From the NCBI RefSeq assembly GCF_002086795.1, contig NZ_MVIM01000001.1, positions 434,001-498,000 on the forward strand: a stretch of DNA of 64,000 nucleotides, given 5' to 3'. A program made the translations under genes and the position numbers. The notes under the pieces were generated by a model. That model did no database searches, was not told the origin of the DNA, and saw only the letters and a program-made list of their open reading frames with translations. Positions 25,973-35,990 of this stretch are shown here, piece by piece; within the stretch, counting starts at the first letter, position 1; every line of letters begins with the position of its first letter. This stretch comes from Mycolicibacterium tusciae. Lineage in GTDB: Bacteria; Actinomycetota; Actinomycetes; Mycobacteriales; Mycobacteriaceae.

Positions 25973-26521
25973 ATGAGTGGGCATGCTGTGCAGGTGAACG
26001 CACCGACCGAGGCCAAGGTACTGATCGACACGGGCGGCCTTGTCGTCACCGACGACGGCCGGCGGGTCAACATCTTCGACCGGTGCACGGGCGCGCTGGC
26101 GATACTGGCCTTCGTTCTCGGCATATTGACGCTCGTCGTCGGTGGGTTCGGCCTGGTCGCACTCATCACCGCGGTCCCCTCGGCGTCGCTCGGCGCGATC
26201 TTCGTCGCGGTCGGAGTCGCGTTGGCGGCGGTGCTGTACCGCGTGGTCCTCACGATTCGCCGGCGCCGCAGCCAGCCGCTGCACAGTTGCCGCTCGGTCG
26301 CGGTGATCGACCGCAAGCTCGGCCTGTTCAGTTACGGCGGCGGCGCCATCGTCCCGCTGGACCAGGTGCAGTTCGCGCGCAGGATGCAAATAGGTTCCAG
26401 TTCGCCCAAACTCGTCGCGCTGACGCCCGGTGGGGTGAAAGTTCTCAAGCGCGGCAACCCTTTTGACGGGGGCGTCGGCAATGTCGACGAGGTCCTCACC
26501 AACGTCGTCCGCGGCGGTTGA
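25973..26521 (+). CDS. Two-span membrane protein of unknown function
   Basis: A 182-residue protein. A soluble N-terminal strand (KVLIDTGGLVVTDDGRRVNIFDRC) is followed by two spans (LAILAFVLGILTLVVGGFGLVAL and GAIFVAVGVALAAVLYRVVL). A C-terminal cytoplasmic domain with SVAVIDRKLGLFSYGGGAIVPLDQVQFARRMQIGSSSPKL suggests a PH-like or bacterial bPH fold, but this is a guess. GTG at 25994 is an alternative start. The stop lies 3 bases before the next GTG, so it is probably co-transcribed with the MBL-fold gene. Confidence 0.6.
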   Translation: MSGHAVQVNAPTEAKVLIDTGGLVVTDDGRRVNIFDRCTGALAILAFVLGILTLVVGGFGLVALITAVPSASLGAIFVAVGVALAAVLYRVVLTIRRRRSQPLHSCRSVAVIDRKLGLFSYGGGAIVPLDQVQFARRMQIGSSSPKLVALTPGGVKVLKRGNPFDGGVGNVDEVLTNVVRGG

Positions 26522-26523
26522 TC

Positions 26524-27591
26524 GTGCAGGTCTCCAGACGGTCCGCACTCGCCCTGTTCGCAACGGCTGTCGGCGGAGCCGCATTCGGCGTGTCGTCATG
26601 CCGATCAGCGCCGCCTGCGAGCCCGGCCGCGCTGCCCGAAAACGCGCTCATCACCCTCGGCGTCCAAGCCGGACCACCCCCGGTGCCCAACAAGACCGGG
26701 ATCTCGTCCGCGCTGAAGATAGGTGACGACGTTTACCAAATCGACTGCGGTCTGGGTTCATTGAACGCATTCACGAACGCGGGACTCAAGTTCGATCAAT
26801 TGCGGAGCATGTTCATCACGCACCTGCACACCGATCACACGGTCGACTACGGCAGCTTCTTGTTCTCCGGCGGCTACACGGCGTCCAAAGGCAAGAAACC
26901 GGTGACGGTCTACGGGCCGGGCCCCGCTGGCGGACTGCCGCCCAGCCAGGTCGGCAATGCCGATCCGGCGACCATCGATCCGGCACATCCGACCCCGGGC
27001 CTGGCCGAGATGACGAAGTCGCTGCAGCAAGCGTTCGCCTACACGAACAACATCTTCATCCGCGACATGGGGACCGACGACCTCCAGAAGCTGTTCACCG
27101 TCGCCGAGATCGCGGTGCCACCAGAAGCCAACTACCAGAACAGATCACCGAAGACCGCCCCGTTCCCGGTGATGTCGGACGACAACGTGACGGTCACCGC
27201 GACACTGGTGTCGCACTACGACGTCTTTCCCGCGTTCGGCTTGCGCTTCGATATCAAGAAACCCCGCGTCTCCGTCACGTTTTCCGGTGATACCACCAAA
27301 TCCGACAACCTCATCACGTTGGCCAAGGACACCGACATCCTGGTGCACGAGGCGCAGTTCAGCCTCGACGACGCGTACTACGGCAACAGGTTCCCGCCGA
27401 ACTACCTCAAGAGTTCGCATACCTCGGCCGTGCAGGTCGGTGAGGTTGCGGCCGCGGCCAATGCCGGGCACGTCATCCTGAGCCATTACGAGCCGACCAA
27501 TCTGCCCGACTCTCAATGGACCGATGAGATCGGGAAGAACTTCTCTGGGGAGATCACCGTCGCGCGCGACGGCCAGGTGTTCGCTCTCTGA
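26524..27591 (+). CDS. Exported MBL-fold hydrolase, Tat signal with lipobox
   Basis: This 355-residue protein has a twin-arginine start (SRRSALALFATAVGGAAFG) and a lipobox VSSC, so it is probably exported folded and lipid-anchored. The catalytic domain is the RNase Z/arylsulfatase-like branch of the MBL fold: ITHLHTDHTVDYG binds metal, SHYDVFPAFGLRF and FSGDTTKSDNL follow, and LSHYEPT near the C-terminus provides the last His. The substrate is unknown. GTG at 26524 is preferred over TTG at 26518 because it starts right at the signal sequence, 3 bases after the upstream stop. Confidence 0.82.
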   Translation: MQVSRRSALALFATAVGGAAFGVSSCRSAPPASPAALPENALITLGVQAGPPPVPNKTGISSALKIGDDVYQIDCGLGSLNAFTNAGLKFDQLRSMFITHLHTDHTVDYGSFLFSGGYTASKGKKPVTVYGPGPAGGLPPSQVGNADPATIDPAHPTPGLAEMTKSLQQAFAYTNNIFIRDMGTDDLQKLFTVAEIAVPPEANYQNRSPKTAPFPVMSDDNVTVTATLVSHYDVFPAFGLRFDIKKPRVSVTFSGDTTKSDNLITLAKDTDILVHEAQFSLDDAYYGNRFPPNYLKSSHTSAVQVGEVAAAANAGHVILSHYEPTNLPDSQWTDEIGKNFSGEITVARDGQVFAL

Positions 27592-27598
27592 CCTGTCC

Positions 27599-28588
27599 TC
27601 AGGAGCCCAAAGCGGCGGGAATCCGCTCGCCGAAGAGCTTTATCGCGTTACCCGAGCTGACTTTCGCCCGTGTCGCGGCGTCCATGGGATAGGACGCCAT
27701 GAACTCCGCGCCCGTCTGATTGTCGTCCATCGGGTAGTCCACCGAGAACATCACGCGGTCGGCGCCCATCACGTCGAGCGTGCACGCGAAGGCCGGCGCG
27801 CAAAAGTTGCCGCTTGTGGTGACGTGAAAGTTGTTGCGCAGGTACTCCGACGGCAGATGCTGCAGGCGGTCGCCTGAGCCGCTCCCGCCGAGGCCGTAGT
27901 ACCGGTCGACCCTATAGGCGGCGAACGGGAGCATCTCACCGAGGTGGCCGATGATCATCTGCAGGCGCGGGAACTTGTCGAAGAGTCCCGAGTAGATCAG
28001 CCGCAGCACGTGTGTCCCCGCCTCTGCGGCGAATCCCCACGACGCCAGGTGCAGACCGTCATCGACGTATGGGGCGAACCACGCCTCCATCACCGCGGGA
28101 TGCGGAGTCGTCGGGTGAAGGTAGATCGGAGCCTCCAGCGATTCGGCGCAGGCGAACAGGGCCTCATATGCCGGATCGTCGAGATAGCGACCCTGACAGT
28201 GCCCGTTGATCAAACCGCCCACCAAGCCCAATTCCGTAACGGCACGCTCGAATTCAGCGGTCGCGGCGTCCGGGTCCTGGGTTGCCAGCGTCGCGAAGCC
28301 GCCGAATCGGTTCGGGTTCGCCCGCACGGTCTCGGCCAGGTCGTCGTTGGCGCCGCGGGCGAGCTCGATGGCGCGCGCGACGTCGGTCATCTCCTGTACA
28401 CCGGGGTCGAACAGCGACAGGATCTGGAAGTCGATGCCCGCGGCGTCCATCTGCTCGAGTCGTAGCGGTCCCCGGTCGTACAACCGCTCGTAGCCGACCG
28501 TGTTGTTGGACTGCAGCCACGTCGCCACAACGTTGCCGTCGCTGGCCGGATCCCAGGCGAAATGCTCTTCGAGCGCGATCAGCGACAT
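27599..28588 (-). CDS. Amidohydrolase family (decarboxylase-like) protein
   Basis: A 329-residue TIM-barrel protein of the amidohydrolase 2 group. It begins IALEEHFAWDP, where the family usually has a Glu-Glu-His metal site as in gamma-resorcylate decarboxylase. PIYLHPTTPHP supplies the His of the next strand, QMIIGHLGEMLPF another conserved His, and MFSVDYPMDDN the last Asp. It may decarboxylate an aromatic acid, but the substrate is not shown. GGAGG lies before the ATG at 28588. It stands alone, convergent with the exported hydrolase and about 110 bases from hisS. Confidence 0.83.
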   Translation of the reverse strand: MSLIALEEHFAWDPASDGNVVATWLQSNNTVGYERLYDRGPLRLEQMDAAGIDFQILSLFDPGVQEMTDVARAIELARGANDDLAETVRANPNRFGGFATLATQDPDAATAEFERAVTELGLVGGLINGHCQGRYLDDPAYEALFACAESLEAPIYLHPTTPHPAVMEAWFAPYVDDGLHLASWGFAAEAGTHVLRLIYSGLFDKFPRLQMIIGHLGEMLPFAAYRVDRYYGLGGSGSGDRLQHLPSEYLRNNFHVTTSGNFCAPAFACTLDVMGADRVMFSVDYPMDDNQTGAEFMASYPMDAATRAKVSSGNAIKLFGERIPAALGS

Positions 28589-28700
28589 GACACCTCCGTG
28601 GTCGGTTCGGGTCAACCCTACGCGGAGAATTGGGCATCCTGGTGGCGATGAGCGCACCTTCGGAACCGACGATCCTCGCCGAACAGGCGCTCCCGCCTAG

Positions 28701-29966
28701 CTAGGCCCGGTTGAGCCGCGAAAGGACTTCTGCCAGAACGGCATCGACGACCACATCGACCTGCTCGCCGGTCGCGAGGTTCTTCACACCCACGGTGCCC
28801 GCCTCGATATCGCGGTCACCGGCGACCAGAGCTATCGACGCACCGGAGCGGTCCGCCGCGCGCATCGCACCCTTGATTCCGCGATCGCCATAGGCGAGGT
28901 CGACACGCACACCCGCGGCGCGCAACCGCGCCGCGAGCACTGCCAGCGTCACCTTGGCCTGCTCGCCGAGTGGCACCGCGAACACGTCGACGCGGGCCGT
29001 ACCGCCGACGGCCTTGCCCTCGGCCTTCAGCGCCAGCACCGTCCGGTCCACGCCCAGACCAAAACCGATGCCGGACAGATCTTTCCCACCCAGCTGTCGC
29101 ATCAGACCGTCATACCGCCCGCCGCCGCCGATCCCCGACTGCGCGCCGAGCCCGTCGTGCACGAACTCGAAGGTGGTCTTCGTGTAGTAATCCAGCCCCC
29201 GGACCATGCGCGGATTGACGACATACGGCACGCCCAGCGCGTCGAGATGTACCAGGACGGTGTCGAAGTGCTGCTTGGCGACGTCGGACAGGTGATCCAG
29301 CATGACGGGGGCGTCCGCGGTCATCTCCCGCACCTTGGGGCGCTTGTCGTCGAGTACCCGCAACGGGTTGATCTCCGCGCGCCGACGGGTGTCCTCATCG
29401 AGGTCAAGCTTGAACAGGAAGTCCTGCAACAGTTCCCGGTACTGCGGACGGCACGTGTCGTCGCCGAGCGACGTGATCTCCAACCGGAACCCGTCGAGAC
29501 CCAGTGACCGGAAGCCGGCGTCGGCGATCGCGATCACTTCGGCGTCCAATGCCGGGTCGTCGACGCCGATCGCCTCGACCCCGACCTGCTGCAGCTGGCG
29601 GTACCGGCCGGCCTGCGGCCGCTCGTAGCGGAAGAACGGGCCCGCGTAGCAGAGCTTGACCGGCAGCGGGCCCCGGTCCAACCCGTGTTCGATCACCGCG
29701 CGCATCACCCCGGCGGTGCCCTCGGGCCGCAGCGTCACCGAGCGGTCGCCGCGATCGGCGAAGGTGTACATCTCCTTCGACACCACGTCGGTGGACTCCC
29801 CCACGCCGCGCGCGAACAGCGCGGTGTCCTCGAAGATCGGGAGTTCGACATCGCCGTATCCCGCGCGGCGGGCCGCGTCCAGCAGACCGTCGCGAACACC
29901 GACGAACTGCGCCGAGTCGGGCGGCAGATAATCCGGGACGCCCTTGGGCGCCTGAAAATCACTCAC
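28701..29966 (-). CDS. hisS: Histidyl-tRNA synthetase
   Basis: A 421-residue class II synthetase that charges tRNA-His. It starts with [15 protein letters not shown]. The motif 2 region reads [24 protein letters not shown], the histidine-specific signatures are [13 protein letters not shown] and GGGGRYDGL, and motif 3 is [10 protein letters not shown]. The C-terminal anticodon-binding domain contains VFAVPLGEQ and [17 protein letters not shown]. Its ATG shares one base with the stop of the upstream glyoxalase II-like gene, so the two are coupled. Confidence 0.97.
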   Translation of the reverse strand: MSDFQAPKGVPDYLPPDSAQFVGVRDGLLDAARRAGYGDVELPIFEDTALFARGVGESTDVVSKEMYTFADRGDRSVTLRPEGTAGVMRAVIEHGLDRGPLPVKLCYAGPFFRYERPQAGRYRQLQQVGVEAIGVDDPALDAEVIAIADAGFRSLGLDGFRLEITSLGDDTCRPQYRELLQDFLFKLDLDEDTRRRAEINPLRVLDDKRPKVREMTADAPVMLDHLSDVAKQHFDTVLVHLDALGVPYVVNPRMVRGLDYYTKTTFEFVHDGLGAQSGIGGGGRYDGLMRQLGGKDLSGIGFGLGVDRTVLALKAEGKAVGGTARVDVFAVPLGEQAKVTLAVLAARLRAAGVRVDLAYGDRGIKGAMRAADRSGASIALVAGDRDIEAGTVGVKNLATGEQVDVVVDAVLAEVLSRLNRA

Positions 29967-30652
29967 TAGTTCAAGCCTTCGAGGAAAGGGTTGCTACGGC
30001 GCTCGAATCCGATCGTGGTCTTGGCGCCGTGTCCAGGCAGTACCACGGTGTCGTCATCGAGCACCAACAGTTTTGTCACGATCGAGCCGAGCAGATCGCG
30101 CCCGCTGCCACCGGGCAGGTCCGTGCGGCCGACCGATTGCCGGAACAGCGTATCGCCGGTGAACACTATCGACCCAGTGCCCGCCCCGATGTCCGGGTCA
30201 ACCCGGAACACCACCGAGCCGCGCGTATGACCCGGCGTGTGATCCACCGTCACGGTGATGCCGCCGAGTTCCACCTGCTCTTCACCGACGGCACCTCCTT
30301 GACACAGCTCAACGACCTGCTTGGGTTCTGAGAAGAGCGCCCCGAATGCCAGCTGGGCCAGCTTCGGCCCGAAATCCTTGATCGGATCGGTGAGCATGAA
30401 CCGGTCCTCGGGGTGGATGTACGCCGGGCATCCGTACATATCGGCGACCTTCTGGGCCGACCAGATGTGGTCGATGTGACCGTGGGTGAGCAGCACCGCA
30501 GCAGGTGTCAGGTGATTCTCGTCCAGAATCCGTCGTAACGGCACCATCGCCCGTTGGCCCGGATCGACGATGATCGCGTCGGCGCCGGGCCGCTGGGCCA
30601 GCACGTAGCAGTTACACGCCAACATGCCCGCCGGGAATCCGGTGACCAACAC
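29966..30652 (-). CDS. Glyoxalase II-like MBL-fold hydrolase
   Basis: A 228-residue hydrolase. It opens [19 protein letters not shown], has the metal motif [11 protein letters not shown], the [12 protein letters not shown] and [16 protein letters not shown] elements, and ends in [20 protein letters not shown], all standard for hydroxyacylglutathione hydrolase relatives. Mycobacteria lack glutathione, so the thioester may be mycothiol-based, which is inference. The GTG at 30652 is used because M. tuberculosis starts at the same residue and GGAGG is close upstream; a longer frame with no good start also exists. It is divergent from the cyclophilin gene. Confidence 0.88.
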   Translation of the reverse strand: MLVTGFPAGMLACNCYVLAQRPGADAIIVDPGQRAMVPLRRILDENHLTPAAVLLTHGHIDHIWSAQKVADMYGCPAYIHPEDRFMLTDPIKDFGPKLAQLAFGALFSEPKQVVELCQGGAVGEEQVELGGITVTVDHTPGHTRGSVVFRVDPDIGAGTGSIVFTGDTLFRQSVGRTDLPGGSGRDLLGSIVTKLLVLDDDTVVLPGHGAKTTIGFERRSNPFLEGLN

Positions 30653-30754
30653 GGCCTCCAGTTTTCCATCCCCGATGACGTGGGTCGCAACGCCACACTC
30701 AGCAACGCCTGGCACACTCGTTGCCGACCGATCGATACGAGGAGGACACGGGCG

Positions 30755-31633
30755 GTGCCGACCAACGAACAGCGGCGGGCGACAGCGAAGCGCAAACTCG
30801 AGCGGCAATTGGAGCGCCGGGCGGCCAAGGAACGCCAGCGTCGCATCTTCACGATCGTCGGATCGGTCGTGGGCGTGCTCGTCATCGCCGGCGGGGTCGC
30901 GGCCGCCGTCATCCTCACCAGGGACGATTCGGATGGCGACAACACCGCTGCCACCGAGACGTCGACCACGTCGAGTGCAGAACCGACCGGCCCCGGCACG
31001 CTGCCCGCGTTCGCGGCGCCCGCAGGCCTCGGCGACGACTGCCAGTACCCGGCCTCTGCGGAAAAGGCCAGCAAGGATGTCAAGCCACCGCGGACGGGCA
31101 AGGTGCCTACCGACCCCGCTCAGGTCAGCGCCAGCATGGAGACCAACCAGGGCAATATCGGTCTGATGCTCGACAACGGCAAGTCCCCGTGCACCGTCAA
31201 CAGCTTCGCCAGCCTGGCGAACCAGGGCTTCTTCAACGACACCACATGCCATCGGCTGACCACCTCTGACTCGCTGTCGGTGCTGCAGTGCGGCGATCCC
31301 ACCGGGCAGGGCACCGGCGGTCCCGGCTATCAGTTCCCCAACGAGTATCCGACGAACCAGTACCAGCCCGACGATCCCAAGCTGGCGGAGCCGGTGCTGT
31401 ACCCGCGCGGCACGCTCGCCATGGCCAATGCCGGCCCAGGCACCAACGGCAGCCAGTTCTTCCTGGTGTACAAGGACTCGCAGCTGCCGCCCGGTTACAC
31501 GGTGTTCGGCACCATCGACGAGACGGGCCTCGCGACGCTGGACAAGATCGCCGCAGCGGGCACGGCCGACGGCGCTCCCGACGGTTCGCCGAAGTCCGAG
31601 GTCAAGATCACCAAGCTGCAGCTGGATCCGTGA
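30755..31633 (+). CDS. ppiB: Membrane-anchored peptidyl-prolyl cis-trans isomerase (cyclophilin)
   Basis: A 292-residue protein. A basic coiled N-terminus (RATAKRKLERQLERRAAKERQRR) leads into one span (IFTIVGSVVGVLVIAGGVAAAVIL) and a Thr/Ser-rich linker. An extracytoplasmic cyclophilin domain follows, with FNDTTCHRLTTSDSLSVLQCGDPTGQGTGGPGYQFPNE and GTLAMANAGPGTNGSQFFLVYKDS. The isomerase helps extracytoplasmic proteins fold at proline bonds. GAGGAGG lies about 9 bases before the GTG at 30755. Its stop overlaps the start of the second cyclophilin (GTGA). Confidence 0.9.
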   Translation: MPTNEQRRATAKRKLERQLERRAAKERQRRIFTIVGSVVGVLVIAGGVAAAVILTRDDSDGDNTAATETSTTSSAEPTGPGTLPAFAAPAGLGDDCQYPASAEKASKDVKPPRTGKVPTDPAQVSASMETNQGNIGLMLDNGKSPCTVNSFASLANQGFFNDTTCHRLTTSDSLSVLQCGDPTGQGTGGPGYQFPNEYPTNQYQPDDPKLAEPVLYPRGTLAMANAGPGTNGSQFFLVYKDSQLPPGYTVFGTIDETGLATLDKIAAAGTADGAPDGSPKSEVKITKLQLDP

Positions 31634-32661
31634 CCAACCCCCCACCGGCTCCGTACGGCGGATATCCGCCGCCCTACGGGGCGTACCCGCCGTCCCCATA
31701 TGGCGGCTATCCGCCGGTGTACGCCGGCTATCCGCAGCCCCGACCGACGAACACGCTGGCCGTCGCATCGCTGGTGTGCGCATTCGTCTTCGCGCCGCTC
31801 GGAATCGCGTTCGGACACATCTCGCTTTCGCAGATCAAGAAGACCGGTGAAGAAGGCCGCGGACTGGCCGTGGCGGGCCTGATCATCAGCTACGTGTTCA
31901 CCGCCTTCATGGTCCTCGTGTTGGTGTGGGCGGTGATCGTCATCATCGCGGTCGGCCGTAGCCTCGAGGACCTGGACGGGACGACGTCCGACTACACCGT
32001 GACCCCGACGCAGCCGATCGACGCGCAGCCACTGCCGGAGTTCAAGCCGCCCGCCACCCTCGGATCCAACTGCCAGTACCCCGCCACAGCAGAGCCGGCG
32101 AGCAAGCCGGCCAAGCCGCCGCGCACCGGACGGGTGCCGACCCAGCCGGCACTCGTCAGCGCCAGTATCACGACCAACCGCGGTGGTATCGGCCTGCAGT
32201 TGGACAACGCCAAGTCCCCCTGCACGGTCAACAACTTCGCCAGCCTCGCCCAGCAGGGTTACTTCGACAACACAACCTGCCACCGGCTGACCACGACCCC
32301 GACGCTCGGCGTACTGCAGTGCGGCGATCCCACGGGAACGGGCCGGGGAGGCCCCGGCTACCGATTCCCGAACGAGTACCCGACCAACCAGTTCCGGTTG
32401 ACCGACCCGGCGATGGAGATTCCGAGGCTGTACCCGCGCGGCACACTCGCGATGGCCAACTCGGGGCTCGGCACCAACGGCAGCCAGTTCTACCTCATCT
32501 ACCGCGACTCGATGCTGCCGCCGACCTACACCGTCTTCGGCACCATCGACAAGACCGGGCTGGCCACGCTGGACAAGATCGCCGCGGCGGGCACGGCAAA
32601 CGGCAGCGACGACGGCAAGCCCAACCAGGACGTGACCATCGAGATCGTGCGACTCGACTGA
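31630..32661 (+). CDS. Cyclophilin with Pro/Tyr/Gly-rich and DUF4190-like N-terminus
   Basis: A 343-residue protein. The first 35 residues are a PYGG/PPYG repeat region. A DUF4190-like two-span unit follows (TLAVASLVCAFVFAPLGIAFGHISLSQIKKTGEEGRGLAVAGLIISYVFTAFMVLV), then a second extracytoplasmic cyclophilin domain closely similar to that of the gene before it: CHRLTTTPTLGVLQCGDPTGTGRGGPGYRFPNE and GTLAMANSGLGTNGSQFYLIYRDS. The pair arose by tandem duplication followed by N-terminal replacement. The start is GTG at 31630, overlapping the previous stop. M. tuberculosis, as far as I recall, has only one gene here. Confidence 0.86.
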   Translation: MTNPPPAPYGGYPPPYGAYPPSPYGGYPPVYAGYPQPRPTNTLAVASLVCAFVFAPLGIAFGHISLSQIKKTGEEGRGLAVAGLIISYVFTAFMVLVLVWAVIVIIAVGRSLEDLDGTTSDYTVTPTQPIDAQPLPEFKPPATLGSNCQYPATAEPASKPAKPPRTGRVPTQPALVSASITTNRGGIGLQLDNAKSPCTVNNFASLAQQGYFDNTTCHRLTTTPTLGVLQCGDPTGTGRGGPGYRFPNEYPTNQFRLTDPAMEIPRLYPRGTLAMANSGLGTNGSQFYLIYRDSMLPPTYTVFGTIDKTGLATLDKIAAAGTANGSDDGKPNQDVTIEIVRLD

Positions 32662-32667
32662 GATGCG

Positions 32668-32961
32668 TCAGGAACTCGGGTGGGTCTCGATATAGAACTC
32701 GACGTCGTCGCCCTCAACCTTGGTGATCCGCATATCCGCGGTGTACTCCGTGGCCTCGGGCCCGGTGAACTTGCACTCGAACGTGCCGCCGACTTTGGCT
32801 TCGACACCTTCGGGACACTTCACGTCCTTGGGCTCGAAACCTGTTTGCTTCTTCACTAAATCAGCAACGGATTGCGCGGCGCCGTCGGGTTTGATGGTCG
32901 AGCCGCAGCCGGCGATCAGCACGGCGAGGGCGACCATCGTCGCCACCAATGCGGTGCGCAT
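32668..32961 (-). CDS. DUF4333 lipoprotein
   Basis: A 97-residue lipoprotein with signal ALVATMVALAVLIAGC (lipobox IAGC). The domain has the DUF4333 pattern: QSVADLVKKQTGFEPKDVKCPEGVEAKVGGTFECKFTGPEATEYTADMRITKV, including the conserved Cys pair. Function is unknown. It converges on the cyclophilin pair and lies 51 bases before the end of relA on the same strand. Confidence 0.82.
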   Translation of the reverse strand: MRTALVATMVALAVLIAGCGSTIKPDGAAQSVADLVKKQTGFEPKDVKCPEGVEAKVGGTFECKFTGPEATEYTADMRITKVEGDDVEFYIETHPSS

Positions 32962-33012
32962 CGCCGAATTATGACAGAAATTGACGCTCGAACGAATCTT
33001 TGCCGAAAACCG

Positions 33013-35388
33013 TCACGCCGCGGACGTCACGCGGTACACGTCGTACACGCCCTCCACGTTGCGCACCACGTTGAGCAGATGACCGAGGTGCTTCGGATCG
33101 CCCATCTCGAAGGTGAATCGGCTGATTGCCACGCGATCGTCGGAGGTGGTCACCGACGCGGACAGGATGTTGACCTTCTCGTCGGCCAGCACCCGGGTCA
33201 CATCCGACAGCAACCGGTGCCGGTCCAGCGCTTCCACCTGGATCGCGACCAGGAAGACCGACGACGGCGACGGCGCCCACTGCACGTCGATGATGCGCTC
33301 CGACTGGTCTTGCAGCGACGACGCGTTGGTGCAGTCGGTGCGGTGCACGCTGACTCCGCCACCGCGGGTGACGAACCCCATGATGATGTCGCCGGGCACG
33401 GGTGTGCAGCACTTGGCGAGCTTGGTCAGCACCCCGGGGGCGCCGGGCACGGCCACACCGACGTCGTCGGTGTGGCGCTGGCGCACCGGCATGGTGGCCG
33501 GCGTCGAGCGCTCGGCGATCTCGTCTGCGGCGTCCTCGTCACCACCGAGTTGCGCGACGAGCCGTTGCACGACGTGCCGCGCCGATACATGACCTTCACC
33601 CACCGCGGTGTACAGCGCCGACACATCCGCATATCGCAACTCACGTGCCAGGGCCGCCACCTGTTCCGCATTCATCAAGCGCTGCAACGGAATTCCGGCG
33701 CGGCGCACCTCACGGCCGATGGCGTCTTTGCCGGTTTCGAGCGCTTCTTCACGCCGCTCCTTGGCGAACCACTGGCGGATCTTCGCCTTCGCCCGCGGCG
33801 AGACCACGAACGTCTGCCAGTCGCGAGACGGGCCGGCGTTGGGCGCCTTGGATGTGAAAACCTCGACCTGGTCGCCGTTTTCGAGCTTGCGCTCCAGTGC
33901 GACCAAGCGGCCGTTGACGCGGGATCCGATGCAGCGGTGACCGACCTCGGTGTGCACGGCGTAGGCGAAGTCCACCGGAGTGGACCCAGTCGGCAGCGTG
34001 ATCAGATCACCCTTGGGGGTGAACACGAAGATCTCCTGGACAGCCAGGTCGTAGCGCAACGACTCGAGGAACTCGCCGGGGTCGGCGGCCTCCCGCTGCC
34101 AGTCGAGCAGCTGACGCATCCAGGCCATGTCGTCGATCTCGGCGGCGGCGTAGGTCGCCGGAAGTCCGTTGCGGCCCTTGGCTTCCTTGTAGCGCCAGTG
34201 CGCCGCGATGCCGTACTCCGCGGTCTTGTGCATGTCGACGGTGCGGATCTGCACTTCCAGTGGCTTGCCCTCGGGTCCGACGACGGTGGTGTGCAGCGAC
34301 TGATACACACCGAACCGTGGCTGGGCGATGTAGTCCTTGAACCGGCCGGCGATCGGCTGCCACAGCGAATGGACCACGCCCACAGCGGCATAGCAGTCAC
34401 GCACATCGTCGCAGAGGATCCGCACACCGACCAGGTCGTGGATGTCGTCGAAGTCGCGGCCCTTGACGATCATCTTCTGGTAGATCGACCAATAGTGTTT
34501 CGGCCGGCCCTCCACCACCGCGTTGATCTTCGACGCCGTGAGTGTCGCGTTGATCTCGGCCCGCACCTTCGCCAGATAGATGTCGCGCGACGGCGCCCGG
34601 TCGGCGACCAGCCGCACGATCTCCTCGTACTTCTTCGGATGAAGGATCGCGAATGACAGATCCTCGAGCTCCCACTTGACGCTCGCCATACCGAGTCGAT
34701 GTGCCAGCGGCGCAATCACTTCCAGCGTCTCGCGGGACTTGGCCGCCTGCTTCTCCGGCGGCAGGAAGCGCATCGTGCGCATGTTGTGCAGCCGGTCGGC
34801 GACCTTGATCACCAGTACCCGCGGATCACGGGCCATCGCGAGGATCATCTTGCGGATGGTCTCGCCCTCGGCCGCGGTGCCCAGTGCGACCTTGTCCAGT
34901 TTGGTCACGCCGTCGACGAGGTGGCCCACCTCGGTGCCGAACTCCTCGATGAGCTGCTCGAGGGTGTAGCCGGTGTCCTCGACGGTGTCGTGCAGCAGCG
35001 CCGCGATCAGCGTCGTGGTGTCCATTTCGAGCTCGGCCAGGATGTTCGCGACGGCCAGCGGATGGGTGATGTACGGGTCACCGGAGCGGCGCAACTGATC
35101 GGCGTGCCGTTCGTCGGCCACCTCGTACGCGCGTTGCAGCAGTGTCAGGTCGGCCTTGGGATAGGACTGCTTGTGGACCGCGACCAGCGGTTCCAGCACC
35201 GGGTTCAGGGTGCTGCGCTGTGCCGTCATCCGGCGCGCCAGCCGGGCCCGCACCCGGCGCGAGGCACTCGTTGCCGCCTTCGCGGAATCCGCCTTGGGAA
35301 TCTCCAACGGCTGCGTCTCGGTCATCTGCGCGTTCGGGGGCGACTGCACGGCCTGGCCCGTGCCGGGAGCTTCTCCGTTCGAAGCCAT
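33013..35388 (-). CDS. relA: Bifunctional (p)ppGpp synthetase/hydrolase
   Basis: The 791-residue RSH protein makes and degrades the alarmone (p)ppGpp in response to starvation. The HD hydrolase domain carries [13 protein letters not shown], the HDTVEDT motif and [13 protein letters not shown]. The synthetase domain has [29 protein letters not shown] and [28 protein letters not shown] domain ([31 protein letters not shown]), a helical region and a C-terminal ACT domain ([27 protein letters not shown]) follow. GGGAGG before the ATG at 35388 decides the start. It lies downstream of apt, as in most actinobacteria. Confidence 0.97.
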   Translation of the reverse strand: MASNGEAPGTGQAVQSPPNAQMTETQPLEIPKADSAKAATSASRRVRARLARRMTAQRSTLNPVLEPLVAVHKQSYPKADLTLLQRAYEVADERHADQLRRSGDPYITHPLAVANILAELEMDTTTLIAALLHDTVEDTGYTLEQLIEEFGTEVGHLVDGVTKLDKVALGTAAEGETIRKMILAMARDPRVLVIKVADRLHNMRTMRFLPPEKQAAKSRETLEVIAPLAHRLGMASVKWELEDLSFAILHPKKYEEIVRLVADRAPSRDIYLAKVRAEINATLTASKINAVVEGRPKHYWSIYQKMIVKGRDFDDIHDLVGVRILCDDVRDCYAAVGVVHSLWQPIAGRFKDYIAQPRFGVYQSLHTTVVGPEGKPLEVQIRTVDMHKTAEYGIAAHWRYKEAKGRNGLPATYAAAEIDDMAWMRQLLDWQREAADPGEFLESLRYDLAVQEIFVFTPKGDLITLPTGSTPVDFAYAVHTEVGHRCIGSRVNGRLVALERKLENGDQVEVFTSKAPNAGPSRDWQTFVVSPRAKAKIRQWFAKERREEALETGKDAIGREVRRAGIPLQRLMNAEQVAALARELRYADVSALYTAVGEGHVSARHVVQRLVAQLGGDEDAADEIAERSTPATMPVRQRHTDDVGVAVPGAPGVLTKLAKCCTPVPGDIIMGFVTRGGGVSVHRTDCTNASSLQDQSERIIDVQWAPSPSSVFLVAIQVEALDRHRLLSDVTRVLADEKVNILSASVTTSDDRVAISRFTFEMGDPKHLGHLLNVVRNVEGVYDVYRVTSAA

Positions 35389-35459
35389 GGTCACCTCCCG
35401 CCTGCTCGACATGCGCGTTCATCGCACGTTTCGAAACGCTCAGACTTCGAGGATACGTC

Positions 35460-35990
35460 TCAGATCATCAGCAGCGACGTCACAGGCAGCGGTTCGAGCA
35501 CCTCGCGGCCGCTCAGCGCCGAAAGTTCGAGCACAACGGCGGCGGCCGGGACCATCGCACCGCAGCGCCGTAGCAGCTTTTCCGTCGCGGCCATGGTCCC
35601 GCCGGTGGCGAGAACGTCGTCGATGATCACGATCCTGCGCCCGTCGAGTTCGATGCCGTCGGCAGGCAACTCCAGCGTGGCCGAGCCGTACTCGAGCTGG
35701 TAAGTCTCGCTGTGCACCGGCGGCGGCAGCTTGCCGCCCTTGCGCACCGCCAGGACCCCGATCCCGAGCCGCAATGCGACCGCGGCGCCCAGCAAGAAGC
35801 CGCGCGCGTCGATACCCGCCACCAGGTCAGCGCCCTCCGCGGTCTCCGCAAGAGCGTCGGTGACCTTGGCCAGGCCGTGCGCGTCGGCCAGCAGTGGGGT
35901 CAGATCCTTGAACTGGATACCCGGCTCGGGAAAGTCGGGCACTTCTCGCATCAGCGACGCGACGAGCATCGAGATGTCCTGATCCGTCAC
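35460..35990 (-). CDS. apt: Adenine phosphoribosyltransferase
   Basis: A 176-residue enzyme that converts adenine and PRPP to AMP in purine salvage. It has [20 protein letters not shown], the [19 protein letters not shown] stretch and the PRPP-binding motif [14 protein letters not shown]. The GTG at 35990 overlaps the upstream lipoprotein gene stop (GTGA), which decides the start over a longer frame. It lies between the Sec/lipoprotein genes and relA. Confidence 0.94.
   Translation of the reverse strand: MTDQDISMLVASLMREVPDFPEPGIQFKDLTPLLADAHGLAKVTDALAETAEGADLVAGIDARGFLLGAAVALRLGIGVLAVRKGGKLPPPVHSETYQLEYGSATLELPADGIELDGRRIVIIDDVLATGGTMAATEKLLRRCGAMVPAAAVVLELSALSGREVLEPLPVTSLLMI

Noticed and set aside
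28648..28704. A plus-strand 18-codon frame ([18 protein letters not shown]) between the decarboxylase-like gene and hisS
   Set aside because: Very short, overlaps the hisS stop, and I know no family; it may be a gene remnant but there is no support.
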